Source: Salmonirosea aquatica
GTDB taxonomy: Bacteria > Bacteroidota > Bacteroidia > Cytophagales > Spirosomataceae
Assembly (NCBI RefSeq): GCF_009296315.1
Contig: NZ_WHLY01000002.1
Span: 4,376,501-4,440,500, forward strand
DNA length: 64,000 nt
Direction: 5' to 3'
The notes beneath the pieces were generated by a model that was given only the letters and a program-made list of their open reading frames with translations, did not search any database and had not been told where the DNA came from. This document shows positions 17,797 to 27,218 of this stretch, piece after piece; positions within the stretch are counted from its first letter, which is position 1; each line of letters opens with the position of its first letter. A program made the position numbers and the translations under genes.

Positions 17797-19014
17797 ATGT
17801 TTCCCGTAAAGTCGTTTACCTTACACGATCCCCCGGTGAAATTACCTACTTTTCGTTCAAAAAAGAATCGCGTGTCAATACGAGCGGGCGCTGGCGCCTA
17901 TATTACTGCAATGGGGACAGCCGTTCCCGCCCATCGGTTCGACCAAAGCCGCATTGCCGATTTCATGGTTCGGGCTATGAAGCTGTCCGGGCAGGACGAA
18001 CGCCGCCTGCGGGCCTTGTATCGCAGTACGCGCATCGACTTTCGGCATTCGGTACTCCCCGATTATGGCGAAGAGCGGGGTACCTACACCTTTTATCCAA
18101 ACACGCCCGAACTGGAGCCTTTTCCCACGGTACAGCAGCGTATGATCGCCTACCGGCAATACGCCGTAGGATTGGCAGAAGCAGCGTTGCGCGATTGCCT
18201 GGCCACTCAAAATATTAAACCTGAAGAAATTACCCACCTGATTACCGTGAGTTGTACGGGTATGTACGCTCCAGGGCCCGATATCGAATTGATTGGACGC
18301 CTGGGCTTGCGAAGTTCCGTTCACCGGCTGGCGGTCAACTTCATGGGATGCTACGGGGCGTTCAATGGGTTGAAAGCTGCTTCGGCGTTGGTGAAAGCCG
18401 ATCCTGAGGCCAAAGTACTGGTAGTCTGTGTGGAATTGTGTACCCTACATTTTCAGAAAAAAAACGAGGAAGACCACTGGCTGGCCAACGCGCTATTTGC
18501 CGATGGAGCAGCGGCGGTATTGATGGAGGGAAAATCCCGGAAAGACGACTCCCTGGAAGCTAGCCAGAAAGAATATGCTCTGGAAATCGTGGATTTTGCC
18601 TGTGAAGTGCTGCCAGATGGCAAGGACGACATGGCGTGGCATATCAGTGATTTCGGTTTTGAAATGAAATTGACCTCCAGGGTACCCGAAATTCTACGAA
18701 CCGGATTGTCGTCCGTACTGGAACGTCTGACGCGTGCGGCAGGTATCCGGCCCGACGATGTGAATCTGTACGCCATCCATCCGGGCGGAAGGCGCATCCT
18801 GGAAGTTGTAGAAGAGGTGCTGGGGCTTACCCACGAAGATAACGCGGCCGCCTATGCCACCCTGCGTGACTACGGCAACATGTCGTCGGCCACCATTCTG
18901 TTCGTGTTGAAAAAACTATGGGAATTGAACCATCAGTCTGCCGGAGACTATATTTTTGCCAGTGCGTTCGGACCGGGACTTACCGCCGAAACGGCCCTGT
19001 TGAAGATCGTTTGA
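17797..19014 (+). CDS. Type III polyketide synthase
   Basis: Chalcone-synthase-like homodimeric enzyme, 405 residues from the ATG at 17797. The catalytic triad is complete: Cys185 in NFMGCYGAFNG, His328 in YAIHPGG and Asn361 in DYGNMSSATILFVL, the last being the usual family signature. The N-terminal 25-38 residues are not typical; a GTG at 17872 would give a 380-residue protein nearer the family length and a wider divergent promoter region. It condenses malonyl-CoA units onto a CoA starter to make pyrones, resorcinols or similar. Its divergent neighbour is a UbiA prenyltransferase. There is no methyltransferase or monooxygenase next to it, unlike many bacterial clusters of this type. Confidence 0.93.
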   Translation: MFPVKSFTLHDPPVKLPTFRSKKNRVSIRAGAGAYITAMGTAVPAHRFDQSRIADFMVRAMKLSGQDERRLRALYRSTRIDFRHSVLPDYGEERGTYTFYPNTPELEPFPTVQQRMIAYRQYAVGLAEAALRDCLATQNIKPEEITHLITVSCTGMYAPGPDIELIGRLGLRSSVHRLAVNFMGCYGAFNGLKAASALVKADPEAKVLVVCVELCTLHFQKKNEEDHWLANALFADGAAAVLMEGKSRKDDSLEASQKEYALEIVDFACEVLPDGKDDMAWHISDFGFEMKLTSRVPEILRTGLSSVLERLTRAAGIRPDDVNLYAIHPGGRRILEVVEEVLGLTHEDNAAAYATLRDYGNMSSATILFVLKKLWELNHQSAGDYIFASAFGPGLTAETALLKIV

Positions 19015-19024
19015 AATACTGGAA

Positions 19025-19130
19025 TGACGTTCGACGTTTGACTCTCGATTCTGATCAAACAGAGAGGGTAAGGACGTGGGCTATTTTTAGCCCGCTATTC
19101 TGCTAGTCGAGAGTCAAACGTCGAACGTCA
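19025..19130. repeat. 24-base perfect inverted repeat with inner hairpin
   Basis: Arms at 19025-19048 and 19107-19130 are exact reverse complements (beginning TGACGTTCGACG and ending CGTCGAACGTCA). The 58-base interior holds a second small hairpin, GGGCTATTTTTAGCCC at 19078-19093. The element fills the space between the polyketide synthase stop and the helicase start. It is followed by a run of A residues, so it could terminate minus-strand transcripts; it also has the form of a small non-autonomous mobile repeat. Confidence 0.8.
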
Positions 19131-19140
19131 AAAAAACACC

Positions 19141-22100
19141 ATGCTTCCCTTCCTCAAAACCTACCTCAAACGCCTCACCAACCTCAGTAGCCGCAACAAG
19201 TCCCTGCTGCTGAGCCGCCTGCCCGCGGAACAGTTTCTCGATCTGCACGATACGGATTTCCTGCTAAGCAAATCATCTTTCGAACTTGTCACTCAACTGA
19301 TCCAAGGCAAAAGTCGCATCCCGCTTTGTGATGTCCAGGATCCGCGCTTCGAGCGCGTGAATGTCATCAGTAAAAAACTGCGCAGGATTGCCCGCACCGA
19401 GCGCTTCATCGAAGAGGAGCGGGGCTCGCGCGATTTGTACGTAGGGTACCCCTTTGTGCGTGGGAAGTTTGCGGATGGGTCGGTCGTCCATGCTCCCCTG
19501 CTTTTCTTCCCCGTAACGATGCGTCTGGACCGCGAGCAGTGGTGCCTGTTCAGTCGTGACGACGATACCGTTTCGTTAAATCGAAGCTTTGCCCTGGCGT
19601 ACGCGCATTTCAACGAAGCCAAAATTCCCGATGAGGTACTGGAAAAAAGCTTTGAGGATTTTCCTAAAGATGCACTCGCTTTCCGGACCAGCCTTTACGA
19701 ATGGCTGAAGGAAACGCCCTTCCGGCTGAATTTCAACCAGAGACTTTTTGAAGACAGCCTGCAACCGTTCGAAATGCTCAAGAGCAGCGACCTGCAAACG
19801 CTTGAAAAGAATGGAGAACTCAAACTGTACCCTGAACTCGTGCTGGGCATTTTCCCGCAGGCGGGTTCGTACCTGGTACCCGATTATAACCTGCTCTTAC
19901 AGGAAGCGGCACAAAATGAGCTAAGGCTACCCCTCTTCAATACCGAAGACGTCGACGAAGCAATCGATGAAGATGGTAGGATTGAGGTACCCGGCTTACC
20001 AAAAGGTGCCCTCCGTGAGGAGCAAATCCTGACCCCGCTTCCTGTCGATTCGTCGCAGGAAAGCGTGGTTCGGCTCGTGAAGCAGGGCGAATCGGTGGTG
20101 GTGCAGGGGCCACCCGGCACGGGCAAGTCGCAGTTGATTGTCAACCTGATGGCGGACTTTGCCGCGCAGGGCAAGCGCGTATTGCTGGTATGCCAGAAAC
20201 GGGCCGCTCTCGATGTCGTGTACCAGCGCCTGCAAGCGTTGGGTCTGGCTCCTTTCGCCGCCCTGATTCACGATTTTCGCAACGACCGGGCCGAGCTCTA
20301 CCGGCAACTGGCTACCCAAATTGAAAAAGTCGATGAGTACAGAAGCCTCAATTACAGTCTGGACGCGGTTTTTCTGGAACGCGAATTCACGAAAGAAAGC
20401 CGCCTGGTCGACCAGGTCGTGACCGAGTTGGAAGAATTCAGAAAAGCTCTTTTTGATGAAACCAAAAGTGGGCTTTCTATCAAGGAACTGTACCTTTCTT
20501 CCGACCCTGAAGGCCCACGCGTAGACTTACGCCCCTACTACCGTAGCTTTCCTCTTCACGAATCGGACAGCTACCGCCGGCGATTGGCGAGCTATGCTAC
20601 CTACCGCCAGCGGATTGGTCCTCAACACAGTTGGTACGAGCGGAAGAGTTTTGCGTCGTACAATCTAGGCGATTTGCGGCGCATGCAAGATTTACTGACC
20701 CTGTGGCCGGACTTTTTCCACAAGCAACGTGAGGAATTTGAAAAAAGCACCCAAAGTGCCTTTTCAAATGATTTTCTACGGGCGAAGGCCGAGATCCGTG
20801 AGCGGATTGAGCAGGTACTTTCGCTGGTTGGTGACACACCTGCCTTCCAACTTTTCCAAAGGTACCTTCAGGCTAATTTGCCGCCTGCCGAGCGACTGGC
20901 TTTGCTCAGACAGATCATGGATGCGCTGGAAGGCTGGCGAACTGACGAAATAGGGGTGGAGGGTACCCTGGCGGGCGCTGAACTCAACTCGTTCCGGACG
21001 CAACTGGCCAGGGCGATCGAAGCCAAAGGTACCCCGCTGCAAGGGCAGTGGTGGGAATGGTTTGGGAAAGAAAAGGCAGTCGTTTCCCGCGTGGCAAAAG
21101 CCAACGGGCTTAGCACCCAACGCGACGATTTGCAGAAATTGGAAGCCCGGCTGAACAACCGCCTGGAACTGGAACAATGGCTGGAAAATTCCCTACTGTC
21201 GGTCAACCCCGCTGATTTGGATTCCTCGCAAGCTTTCGATGAACGCCATCTGGCGTATTTCCAACGCGCCGAGCGGGCCGCTGACGCCAGGCTACGGATC
21301 GATAAAAAACTCTGGTACCCTGTGTTGGCCGCATGTGCCCTACGGGCGTCCTCCGCGCAGGACTTTACGCGGGTACTGCATGAAATACTGGATTGGCTCA
21401 GGACGTGGGAGAAAAAGGAAGCGGAAATGCTATCCTTTCTGTTGGAAAAACAATGGGAGCACCTACTGACCCAACCGGAGATCTTTTCTCAGCAACTCCG
21501 GCAGGAATTAGGCAATGACTTTGATTCACTGGTGGAGATGGATACGATCGCAGCGGCCTTCACGCCGACCGAATCGGCCGTCACGACGCTGGTACTGAAT
21601 GAGCCTGCGGCCTTTGAGCTGAAAACAGACGCCATCTCTGTATTTGACAACAGCCTGCGCCTGGCCTGGATCGAACATCTTGAAAACCGATTCCCGATCT
21701 TGCGAGCTGTTTCGTCGTTGAAAATGCAGGAGTGGGAGCAACAATTACAGAATTCTATTCTGCACAGGCAAAACCTGAGTCGCGATATCACGGTGATGAA
21801 GCTACGTGAGTTTACCTATGAAAATGTGGAAAAGAACCGCCTGGGCAATCGAACTACCTACCGCGAACTCTACCATCAGGTCACCAAGAAGCGAAATATC
21901 TGGCCCATCCGGCGCATACTGGACCAATACGCGGAGGAAGTCTTTCAGCTTGTTCCGTGCTGGATGGCTTCGCCCGAAGCCGTATCCACACTTTTTCCCA
22001 TGCAGGCCGGACTGTTCGATTTGGTTATTTTCGACGAAGCCTCGCAGTGCTACGCCGAATACGGGCTACCCGCCGCCTACCGAGGTAAACAAATTGTGGT

Positions 22101-23223
22101 TACGGGCGATAGCAAGCAACTACCCCCAAATGATTTGTACCGGGTTCGGTTTGAGGAAAATTCCGATGAAGAAGAAGGTACCCCCGTGGCACTGGAGATT
22201 GAGTCTTTGCTCGATTTGGCAGCCCAGTCGCTTACCCAACGGCAGCTAACCGGTCACTACCGCAGCAGCTCCCTGGATTTGATCGATTTTTCCAACCAGC
22301 ATTTTTACAAAAATACCCTCCGTCTGCTGCCGGATTTCAGGCAGGTCAACGACGCCGAGCCGGGTATCCACTATCTGCACGTGGATGGCGTTTGGGAAAA
22401 CAATACCAATCCCATCGAGGCCGAACGGGTGCTACAGCTCGTTCGGGAGCTGGCGGAAAGTACCCTGAGCGTAGGGATTGTTACGTTTAACTTTCACCAG
22501 CAGCAGTGGATTCAGGAATTACTGGAGCAGGAAAATGCAACGGCTCCGGGGCTTTTTGTGAAAAACATCGAAAACGTGCAGGGCGACGAGCGTGATGTTA
22601 TCATCTTTTCCATCGGCTATGCACCCGATATCCGCGGACGCCTAGCCATGCAGTTCGGTACCCTCAACACGCAAGGCGGCGAAAACCGCCTCAATGTAGC
22701 CGTGACGCGGGCCCGGCAGCGGGTGTATGTGGTCACGAGCCTATGGCCCGACCAACTGCATACCGATCAGGCCGCGAATGAAGGTCCTAGATTGTTAAAA
22801 GCTTATCTACAATATGCCCTGGACGTGTCGGAAGGCCGTTACCGTCCTCAGCCTGCGCCCAACCAGACCTACCGGAGCGAATGGATGCTGAAAGACCGCC
22901 TTGCCATTCAAAACCCGGCTTACAGAAAAGAGTTGCCCTTTGCAGATCTGACTCTCCGACCTGACGAAACTTACGAAGGCCTGCTGCTGACCGACGATGA
23001 TTTGTATTTCGGCAGTTCGTCAGCCAAAGAGCCTCATGCGTATCTACCTATCATCCTGCGGGCTAAACACTGGCCTTTCCGGCGCGTATATAGCCGCGAG
23101 TTCTGGCAACACAAACTGAATAGGGGGGTACCCATTGAGCCGATCCCGTATAGAAACCAGCCTACCTACGAAATAAAAAATCCCGCGCTGAAGCAAAACA
23201 TTGCCTCCCCGCGGGATCTATAA
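19141..23223 (+). CDS. Large superfamily 1 helicase, DNA2/NAM7-like
   Basis: 1,360 residues. Helicase motifs appear in order: an N-terminal unknown region (1-300); Walker A GPPGTGKS near 323-330; then a long helical insertion of about 600 residues with coiled-coil character; Walker B FDEAS near 965; GDSKQLPP near 989; HYRSSSLDLIDFSN; ENVQGDERDVIIFSIGY; and LNVAVTRARQR near 1186. The split of the helicase core by a long insertion is typical of the AAA_11/AAA_12 type. The tail (about 1230-1360) ends in HWPFRRVYSREFW, reminiscent of the end of the Vsr-like nuclease found in some relatives, but I cannot see an intact nuclease motif. Function is unknown; DNA or RNA processing or defence are all possible. 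The gene stands alone. Confidence 0.9.
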   Translation: MLPFLKTYLKRLTNLSSRNKSLLLSRLPAEQFLDLHDTDFLLSKSSFELVTQLIQGKSRIPLCDVQDPRFERVNVISKKLRRIARTERFIEEERGSRDLYVGYPFVRGKFADGSVVHAPLLFFPVTMRLDREQWCLFSRDDDTVSLNRSFALAYAHFNEAKIPDEVLEKSFEDFPKDALAFRTSLYEWLKETPFRLNFNQRLFEDSLQPFEMLKSSDLQTLEKNGELKLYPELVLGIFPQAGSYLVPDYNLLLQEAAQNELRLPLFNTEDVDEAIDEDGRIEVPGLPKGALREEQILTPLPVDSSQESVVRLVKQGESVVVQGPPGTGKSQLIVNLMADFAAQGKRVLLVCQKRAALDVVYQRLQALGLAPFAALIHDFRNDRAELYRQLATQIEKVDEYRSLNYSLDAVFLEREFTKESRLVDQVVTELEEFRKALFDETKSGLSIKELYLSSDPEGPRVDLRPYYRSFPLHESDSYRRRLASYATYRQRIGPQHSWYERKSFASYNLGDLRRMQDLLTLWPDFFHKQREEFEKSTQSAFSNDFLRAKAEIRERIEQVLSLVGDTPAFQLFQRYLQANLPPAERLALLRQIMDALEGWRTDEIGVEGTLAGAELNSFRTQLARAIEAKGTPLQGQWWEWFGKEKAVVSRVAKANGLSTQRDDLQKLEARLNNRLELEQWLENSLLSVNPADLDSSQAFDERHLAYFQRAERAADARLRIDKKLWYPVLAACALRASSAQDFTRVLHEILDWLRTWEKKEAEMLSFLLEKQWEHLLTQPEIFSQQLRQELGNDFDSLVEMDTIAAAFTPTESAVTTLVLNEPAAFELKTDAISVFDNSLRLAWIEHLENRFPILRAVSSLKMQEWEQQLQNSILHRQNLSRDITVMKLREFTYENVEKNRLGNRTTYRELYHQVTKKRNIWPIRRILDQYAEEVFQLVPCWMASPEAVSTLFPMQAGLFDLVIFDEASQCYAEYGLPAAYRGKQIVVTGDSKQLPPNDLYRVRFEENSDEEEGTPVALEIESLLDLAAQSLTQRQLTGHYRSSSLDLIDFSNQHFYKNTLRLLPDFRQVNDAEPGIHYLHVDGVWENNTNPIEAERVLQLVRELAESTLSVGIVTFNFHQQQWIQELLEQENATAPGLFVKNIENVQGDERDVIIFSIGYAPDIRGRLAMQFGTLNTQGGENRLNVAVTRARQRVYVVTSLWPDQLHTDQAANEGPRLLKAYLQYALDVSEGRYRPQPAPNQTYRSEWMLKDRLAIQNPAYRKELPFADLTLRPDETYEGLLLTDDDLYFGSSSAKEPHAYLPIILRAKHWPFRRVYSREFWQHKLNRGVPIEPIPYRNQPTYEIKNPALKQNIASPRDL

Positions 23224-23261
23224 ATCTTAAAGCCATTAGCTAGCGGCCAATAGTTAAAAGC

Positions 23262-24134
23262 CTAAACGTCACAAATAATGACGCCCTCTTTCAACGAAAC
23301 CAGCGGGTCGCGCTTGGGAATAAATTCCTGTCCCAGGTACCCCTTATAACCCGTAGCCAGAATGGCCTTCATGATGGCGGGGTAGTATAGCTCTTGAGAA
23401 TCATCAATTTCGTTGCGACCCGGTACGCCACCCGTATGGTAGTGGTTTATGTATTGATGATTGTCCTGAATCGTACGGATTACGTCGCCTTCCATAATCT
23501 GCATGTGGTAGATGTCGTAGAGCAGTTTGAAATTTTCGCTGCCGATACGCTTACATAACTCTACGCCCCAGTTGGTGTGATCGCACATATAATCGGGATG
23601 GTTGACCTTGCTGTTCAGCAGTTCCATACTCATCGTAATCTTATGTTTTTCGGCGGAGCTCATCAGGCGCTTCAGGCCAATGGCGCAGTTTTCAAGACCC
23701 TGTTCGTCGCTCATGCCCCGACGGTTGCCCGAAAAACAGATCACCTTATCAAGTCCGGCGGCCGCCAGTTTTGGGAAAATAGCTTCATAACTGGCCACGA
23801 GTTCGTCGTGCAGTTTAAGATCGTTGAAGCCATCCACGATGCCCTTGCCCGCTCCCCAGGGCATGGCCGAGGTAAGTCCGTATTTTTTCAGGATCGGCCA
23901 TTCTTCGGGTCCCGTAAGTTCGATGGAGCTCAATCCGATGTCCTTGGCGGCCTTACACAGATCTTCAAATTCGATTTTGCTATAGCACCATCGGCATACC
24001 GAGTGATTGACGCGTCCTTTGAGACCCGTTGCCTGATCAGAGGCATCCAGCCGTTGCTGCAGCGAGTCAGCCATGGGCAGCCCCACGGCCAATCCGGCCA
24101 TTTTCTTTACCATATCCCTACGTGATGATTTCAT
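23262..24134 (-). CDS. TIM-barrel protein, hydroxypyruvate isomerase family, exported
   Basis: 290 residues. The N-terminus MKSSRRDMVKKMAGLAVGL reads as a twin-arginine signal. The barrel shows SIELTGPEEW, then VICFSGNRRGMSDEQG, SMELLNSK with the metal Glu, LLYDIYHMQIMEGDVIRTI, and HTGGVPGRNEID with a metal His, all typical of the sugar phosphate isomerase/epimerase group. It follows the DUF1080 gene (33-base gap, same strand), so the two probably form an operon acting on 3-keto glycosides or similar sugars in the periplasm; the exact reaction is inference. It is only a distant relative of the TIM-barrel protein at 8894. Confidence 0.88.
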   Translation of the reverse strand: MKSSRRDMVKKMAGLAVGLPMADSLQQRLDASDQATGLKGRVNHSVCRWCYSKIEFEDLCKAAKDIGLSSIELTGPEEWPILKKYGLTSAMPWGAGKGIVDGFNDLKLHDELVASYEAIFPKLAAAGLDKVICFSGNRRGMSDEQGLENCAIGLKRLMSSAEKHKITMSMELLNSKVNHPDYMCDHTNWGVELCKRIGSENFKLLYDIYHMQIMEGDVIRTIQDNHQYINHYHTGGVPGRNEIDDSQELYYPAIMKAILATGYKGYLGQEFIPKRDPLVSLKEGVIICDV

Positions 24135-24167
24135 TTTATTTAGGGGTTTACTTGTTTATCCATATTC

Positions 24168-24863
24168 TTACAATTCTCGAATCCGGATATTGCGATACCA
24201 GACTTTGTTACCATGATCCTGCAACGCAATAGAGCCTTTGTCAAAGGTGCCGAAGTCTTTCCATTGCTTAAACTTGCTATTGGCTACCATTTTATCCCAT
24301 TCCGGGCCTTTGGTCGGGAAATCCACGACTTTCTTGCCATTGAGCCAGCTTTCCCCTTTGCCGTTTTGAATCACAATGCGGGCCTTGTTCCATTCCCCGG
24401 CGGGCTTCACCACATTAAAATCATTGGGCGGGAGCAGGTCGTACAGTGAACCCGCTTTATGGTTGCCTACCTTACCCGCAAACGAATCAGGGTGCTTGGC
24501 ATCGTCCAGTACCTGTATTTCTGGTCCGGTTACGTAGGGACAGCAGTAGTCGGCTCCTTCTTTTACGTGGTAAATGATGCCGCTGTTGCCAGCTTCACTG
24601 ATCTTCCATTCCAGCTCCAGCTCAAAATCGCCGTATTCTTTTTCGGTCAAGAGATCGCCGGCCTTGGGCTCGGCCAGTACCATCGCCCCATCTTCGATTT
24701 TCCAGCCGGTGATCTCACCTCCTTTCCATTTTTTCCAACCGTCGAAGTTCTTGCCATTAAACAGGGTTTCCCATTTTCCTTTTTTGCCCGGGGTAGTAGC
24801 CAAGAGACCGCCCATAAGGCAGAGCGCCAGAATCGCGCCACAATACATTTTTACCGATTTCAT
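24168..24863 (-). CDS. DUF1080 protein (3-keto-disaccharide hydrolase family)
   Basis: 231 residues from the ATG at 24863, chosen because it opens a signal peptide (MKSVKMYCGAILALCLMGGLLA). The mature protein is a concanavalin-like beta sandwich with the family opening WETLFNGKNFDGW, then GDLLTEKEYGDFELELEWKIS, GNSGIIYHV, YVTGPEIQVLDD and the ending GSIALQDHGNKVWYRNIRIREL. Members cleave 3-keto disaccharides in the periplasm after oxidation of the sugar. The gene lies just upstream of the TIM-barrel gene in the same direction. Together with the two dehydrogenases at 2.9-8.8 kb it suggests a glycoside-oxidation pathway encoded in separate pieces. Confidence 0.92.
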   Translation of the reverse strand: MKSVKMYCGAILALCLMGGLLATTPGKKGKWETLFNGKNFDGWKKWKGGEITGWKIEDGAMVLAEPKAGDLLTEKEYGDFELELEWKISEAGNSGIIYHVKEGADYCCPYVTGPEIQVLDDAKHPDSFAGKVGNHKAGSLYDLLPPNDFNVVKPAGEWNKARIVIQNGKGESWLNGKKVVDFPTKGPEWDKMVANSKFKQWKDFGTFDKGSIALQDHGNKVWYRNIRIREL

Positions 24864-25172
24864 ACTATTTTTCTGATGCAGGTTGATAAATTTTGAAAAG
24901 AAACGAACCTTGCCCGGGGCTATTGCTCCTTGCTTCAAGCAAAGGTGCGCCCTACCTGGATTTACCCGGAAATTGGATTGATATTTTTTGTTCACCCAGG
25001 TACAGTGACGCAATGCCAGTAGAAGATTCAGGATACACCTGATTAGGAAAACAGCGATTCAAGCGATCTCTTGATGGAAAAGGCTTGCCCATCCGGAAGA
25101 AATATCACATCTTGCCATGAACCGTATTTGCGGGCGCAGTACCCCCATTATTCATCTCAGATATCTGAATCC

Positions 25173-25574
25173 ATGGCTTCAATCTTCTCAAAAATCGTTT
25201 CCGGGGAAATTCCCTGCCATAAGGTAGCCGAATCGGTGGATTTTCTAGCCTTTCTTGACGTCAATCCCGTAGCAAAAGGACACACGCTAGTCATTCCCAA
25301 GCAGGAGATCGATTATATCTTCGATTTGAGCGATGAATTGTACATCGGGCTTCTACTGTTTGCCAAGAAAGTAGCTCCGGCCATCGAAGCCGTGGTACCC
25401 TGCAAGCGCATCGGAGTCAGTGTATTTGGTCTGGAGGTACCTCATACGCACGTACATCTGATTCCGCTGAATACCATGGCGGATATGGATTTTGGTACGA
25501 AAATGCATGTTCCTTCGGAAGATTTGGCGCAATTGGCCGAAGCAATTCACCAGAAGGTAAACCTGGACGCTTGA
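25173..25574 (+). CDS. HIT family protein (histidine triad hydrolase)
   Basis: 133 residues from the ATG at 25173 (MASIFSKIVSGEIPCHKV), which is the classic start of the Hint/HIT family; the longer open frame back to 25071 adds nothing family-like. The histidine triad HTHVHLIPL is at 91-99. Such proteins hydrolyse nucleotide phosphoramidates or dinucleoside polyphosphates. It is convergent with the last Wzi gene of the polysaccharide locus, with only 14 bases between stops and no clear terminator. Confidence 0.93.
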   Translation: MASIFSKIVSGEIPCHKVAESVDFLAFLDVNPVAKGHTLVIPKQEIDYIFDLSDELYIGLLLFAKKVAPAIEAVVPCKRIGVSVFGLEVPHTHVHLIPLNTMADMDFGTKMHVPSEDLAQLAEAIHQKVNLDA

Positions 25575-25588
25575 TGCCTGGCGGTACT

Positions 25589-27106
25589 TTAGCGGAATAA
25601 GCCCTCTTTGCGCAGGCTTAGCATGAGCCCGTACGAATTGGGGTATAAATCGCCGGAATCGGCTGCTACCGATCCCGTCAGCAAGGTATTTCCGCCCAGC
25701 CATCCAGTACGTACCTGAACCCGCAGCAGGCCCGAAAACTGATACGCTGTATTGGGGAAAGGCAGGTCATAAACGCCATTGTTGCTTGAATATGAAAGTT
25801 TGGTACTCCACTCGACGTTTCTTGAAAAGGTACCCCGCAATCCCGTATGTAGTACCCATACGCGGTTATTGCTGGTGAAGGAGTCCCCGAAGTTCGGAAA
25901 TTTCCAGATGGTTTCGAAAGTCGGTGTAATAAAAGGGGTACCTATAGTACGGCCAAAATACGACCACCCGTCGCGTACCTGGGCGTTGTTGAAGTAATTA
26001 TCCTTACCAAATATCCTCTGATCAAAGATAAAGGTATCTCCGCCCTGACTTTTTGTATATAGTCCTTCCAAGACAATTTCAGAAATTGAAAAGCGATTTT
26101 TATTGGCTTGCTTCCGCCGAATGCGGACTCCATTCAGGCCATCGGCAATGTTGGTAAGACGGTACAGTGAGCCATCTTCATAAATATTTTGCCTGTAAAA
26201 GAACCAATTGGAATGGAGACCATTTATCTCGAAGGCGAAGTCGATGCTACCCAGATGATTCCCCACCCGATTGGCATTATCGAAGTGTGTGGCGTTGACG
26301 GTATCTACCTTGCCGCCCCCGAAAATCATGACCATGTAGTTTTTGAATCCATTGGGCATTTGACCATTTACCGTTTCGTAAGGCGACTTTCCACCCCACT
26401 GTACCTGATGGTTGAATCCACCGTACAGTTTTAGTTTGCTATTCGCTTTTCCGATCCGCCCATAAAACTGCTTCTGGTGGAATTTAAGCTCACTGGTGAC
26501 TGCACGACCTTTTTCAAACCAGCCATCGGAATAAAATCCCAGGACAGAGAACCAGCCTTTAGTAAAGGGTACGGCCGTAAACCGGGTGAGGCCCAACTGT
26601 ATTTTTGGGATGGGGAGCGCATTGCCCGACCAGGCATAGGAACCTGTACCCAGGGTCGAATCGGCCAGACCTACCCATTGCTTCCTTCGGCCCACCCGTA
26701 ATTCCCAGTTTCCATAGCGAATGGCCCCATAAGCCTGGGGCAGCAGCACATCCTGCGCCGAATTCCCCACATTGGCTGCTATCTCAACGCCTGTCTCTAG
26801 GCGCCAGGCCCGTTCCGGGGTGGAGGTACCCACCAGTTGTTTACGCCATTGCTTCACAGTGTCAGGCTTACTCAGCAGCCATGAATGTTGGAACCCTCCC
26901 CGCACGAGCAGGGCTGATCCCGAACGCGGCACGGTACCGAACTGATTCGTCTGTAGCCAGAAGGGGGTATGATCATCCGTGTTGGCCAGCCCTCCTAACT
27001 CGATATAATTTGGGATAAAACCCAGCGAGGTACTGTCCGTTTGAGAATATCCCAGCAAGGGAATTGTCCCCAACAAAAAGAGCAAAGTACTTCGGTAGAA
27101 TCGCAT
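25589..27106 (-). CDS. Wzi-type capsule assembly outer-membrane protein (copy 1)
   Basis: 505 residues with signal peptide (MRFYRSTLLFLLGTIPLLGYSQ). The rest is an alternating beta pattern expected of an outer-membrane barrel, with the Wzi-family marks TPFWLQTNQFG near 47, VGRRKQWVGL, YGGFNHQVQWGG, NRVGNHLGSIDFAFE and RQNIYEDGSLYRLTNIADGLNG. Wzi binds capsule polysaccharide at the cell surface in enterobacteria; in Bacteroidota the family is often found in exopolysaccharide loci. It is the last gene of the minus-strand locus, about 110 bases downstream of copy 2. Confidence 0.88.
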   Translation of the reverse strand: MRFYRSTLLFLLGTIPLLGYSQTDSTSLGFIPNYIELGGLANTDDHTPFWLQTNQFGTVPRSGSALLVRGGFQHSWLLSKPDTVKQWRKQLVGTSTPERAWRLETGVEIAANVGNSAQDVLLPQAYGAIRYGNWELRVGRRKQWVGLADSTLGTGSYAWSGNALPIPKIQLGLTRFTAVPFTKGWFSVLGFYSDGWFEKGRAVTSELKFHQKQFYGRIGKANSKLKLYGGFNHQVQWGGKSPYETVNGQMPNGFKNYMVMIFGGGKVDTVNATHFDNANRVGNHLGSIDFAFEINGLHSNWFFYRQNIYEDGSLYRLTNIADGLNGVRIRRKQANKNRFSISEIVLEGLYTKSQGGDTFIFDQRIFGKDNYFNNAQVRDGWSYFGRTIGTPFITPTFETIWKFPNFGDSFTSNNRVWVLHTGLRGTFSRNVEWSTKLSYSSNNGVYDLPFPNTAYQFSGLLRVQVRTGWLGGNTLLTGSVAADSGDLYPNSYGLMLSLRKEGLFR

Positions 27107-27218
27107 GAAAAGCCAACAGATGGTGAAAACGGATTATTAAGGAGGGGAATTCGGTGGAAACAAAAGTAAAAAAATCCACAAATTGTTCAATAGTGCTGGA
27201 AACCTAGTGGGAAAAGTC

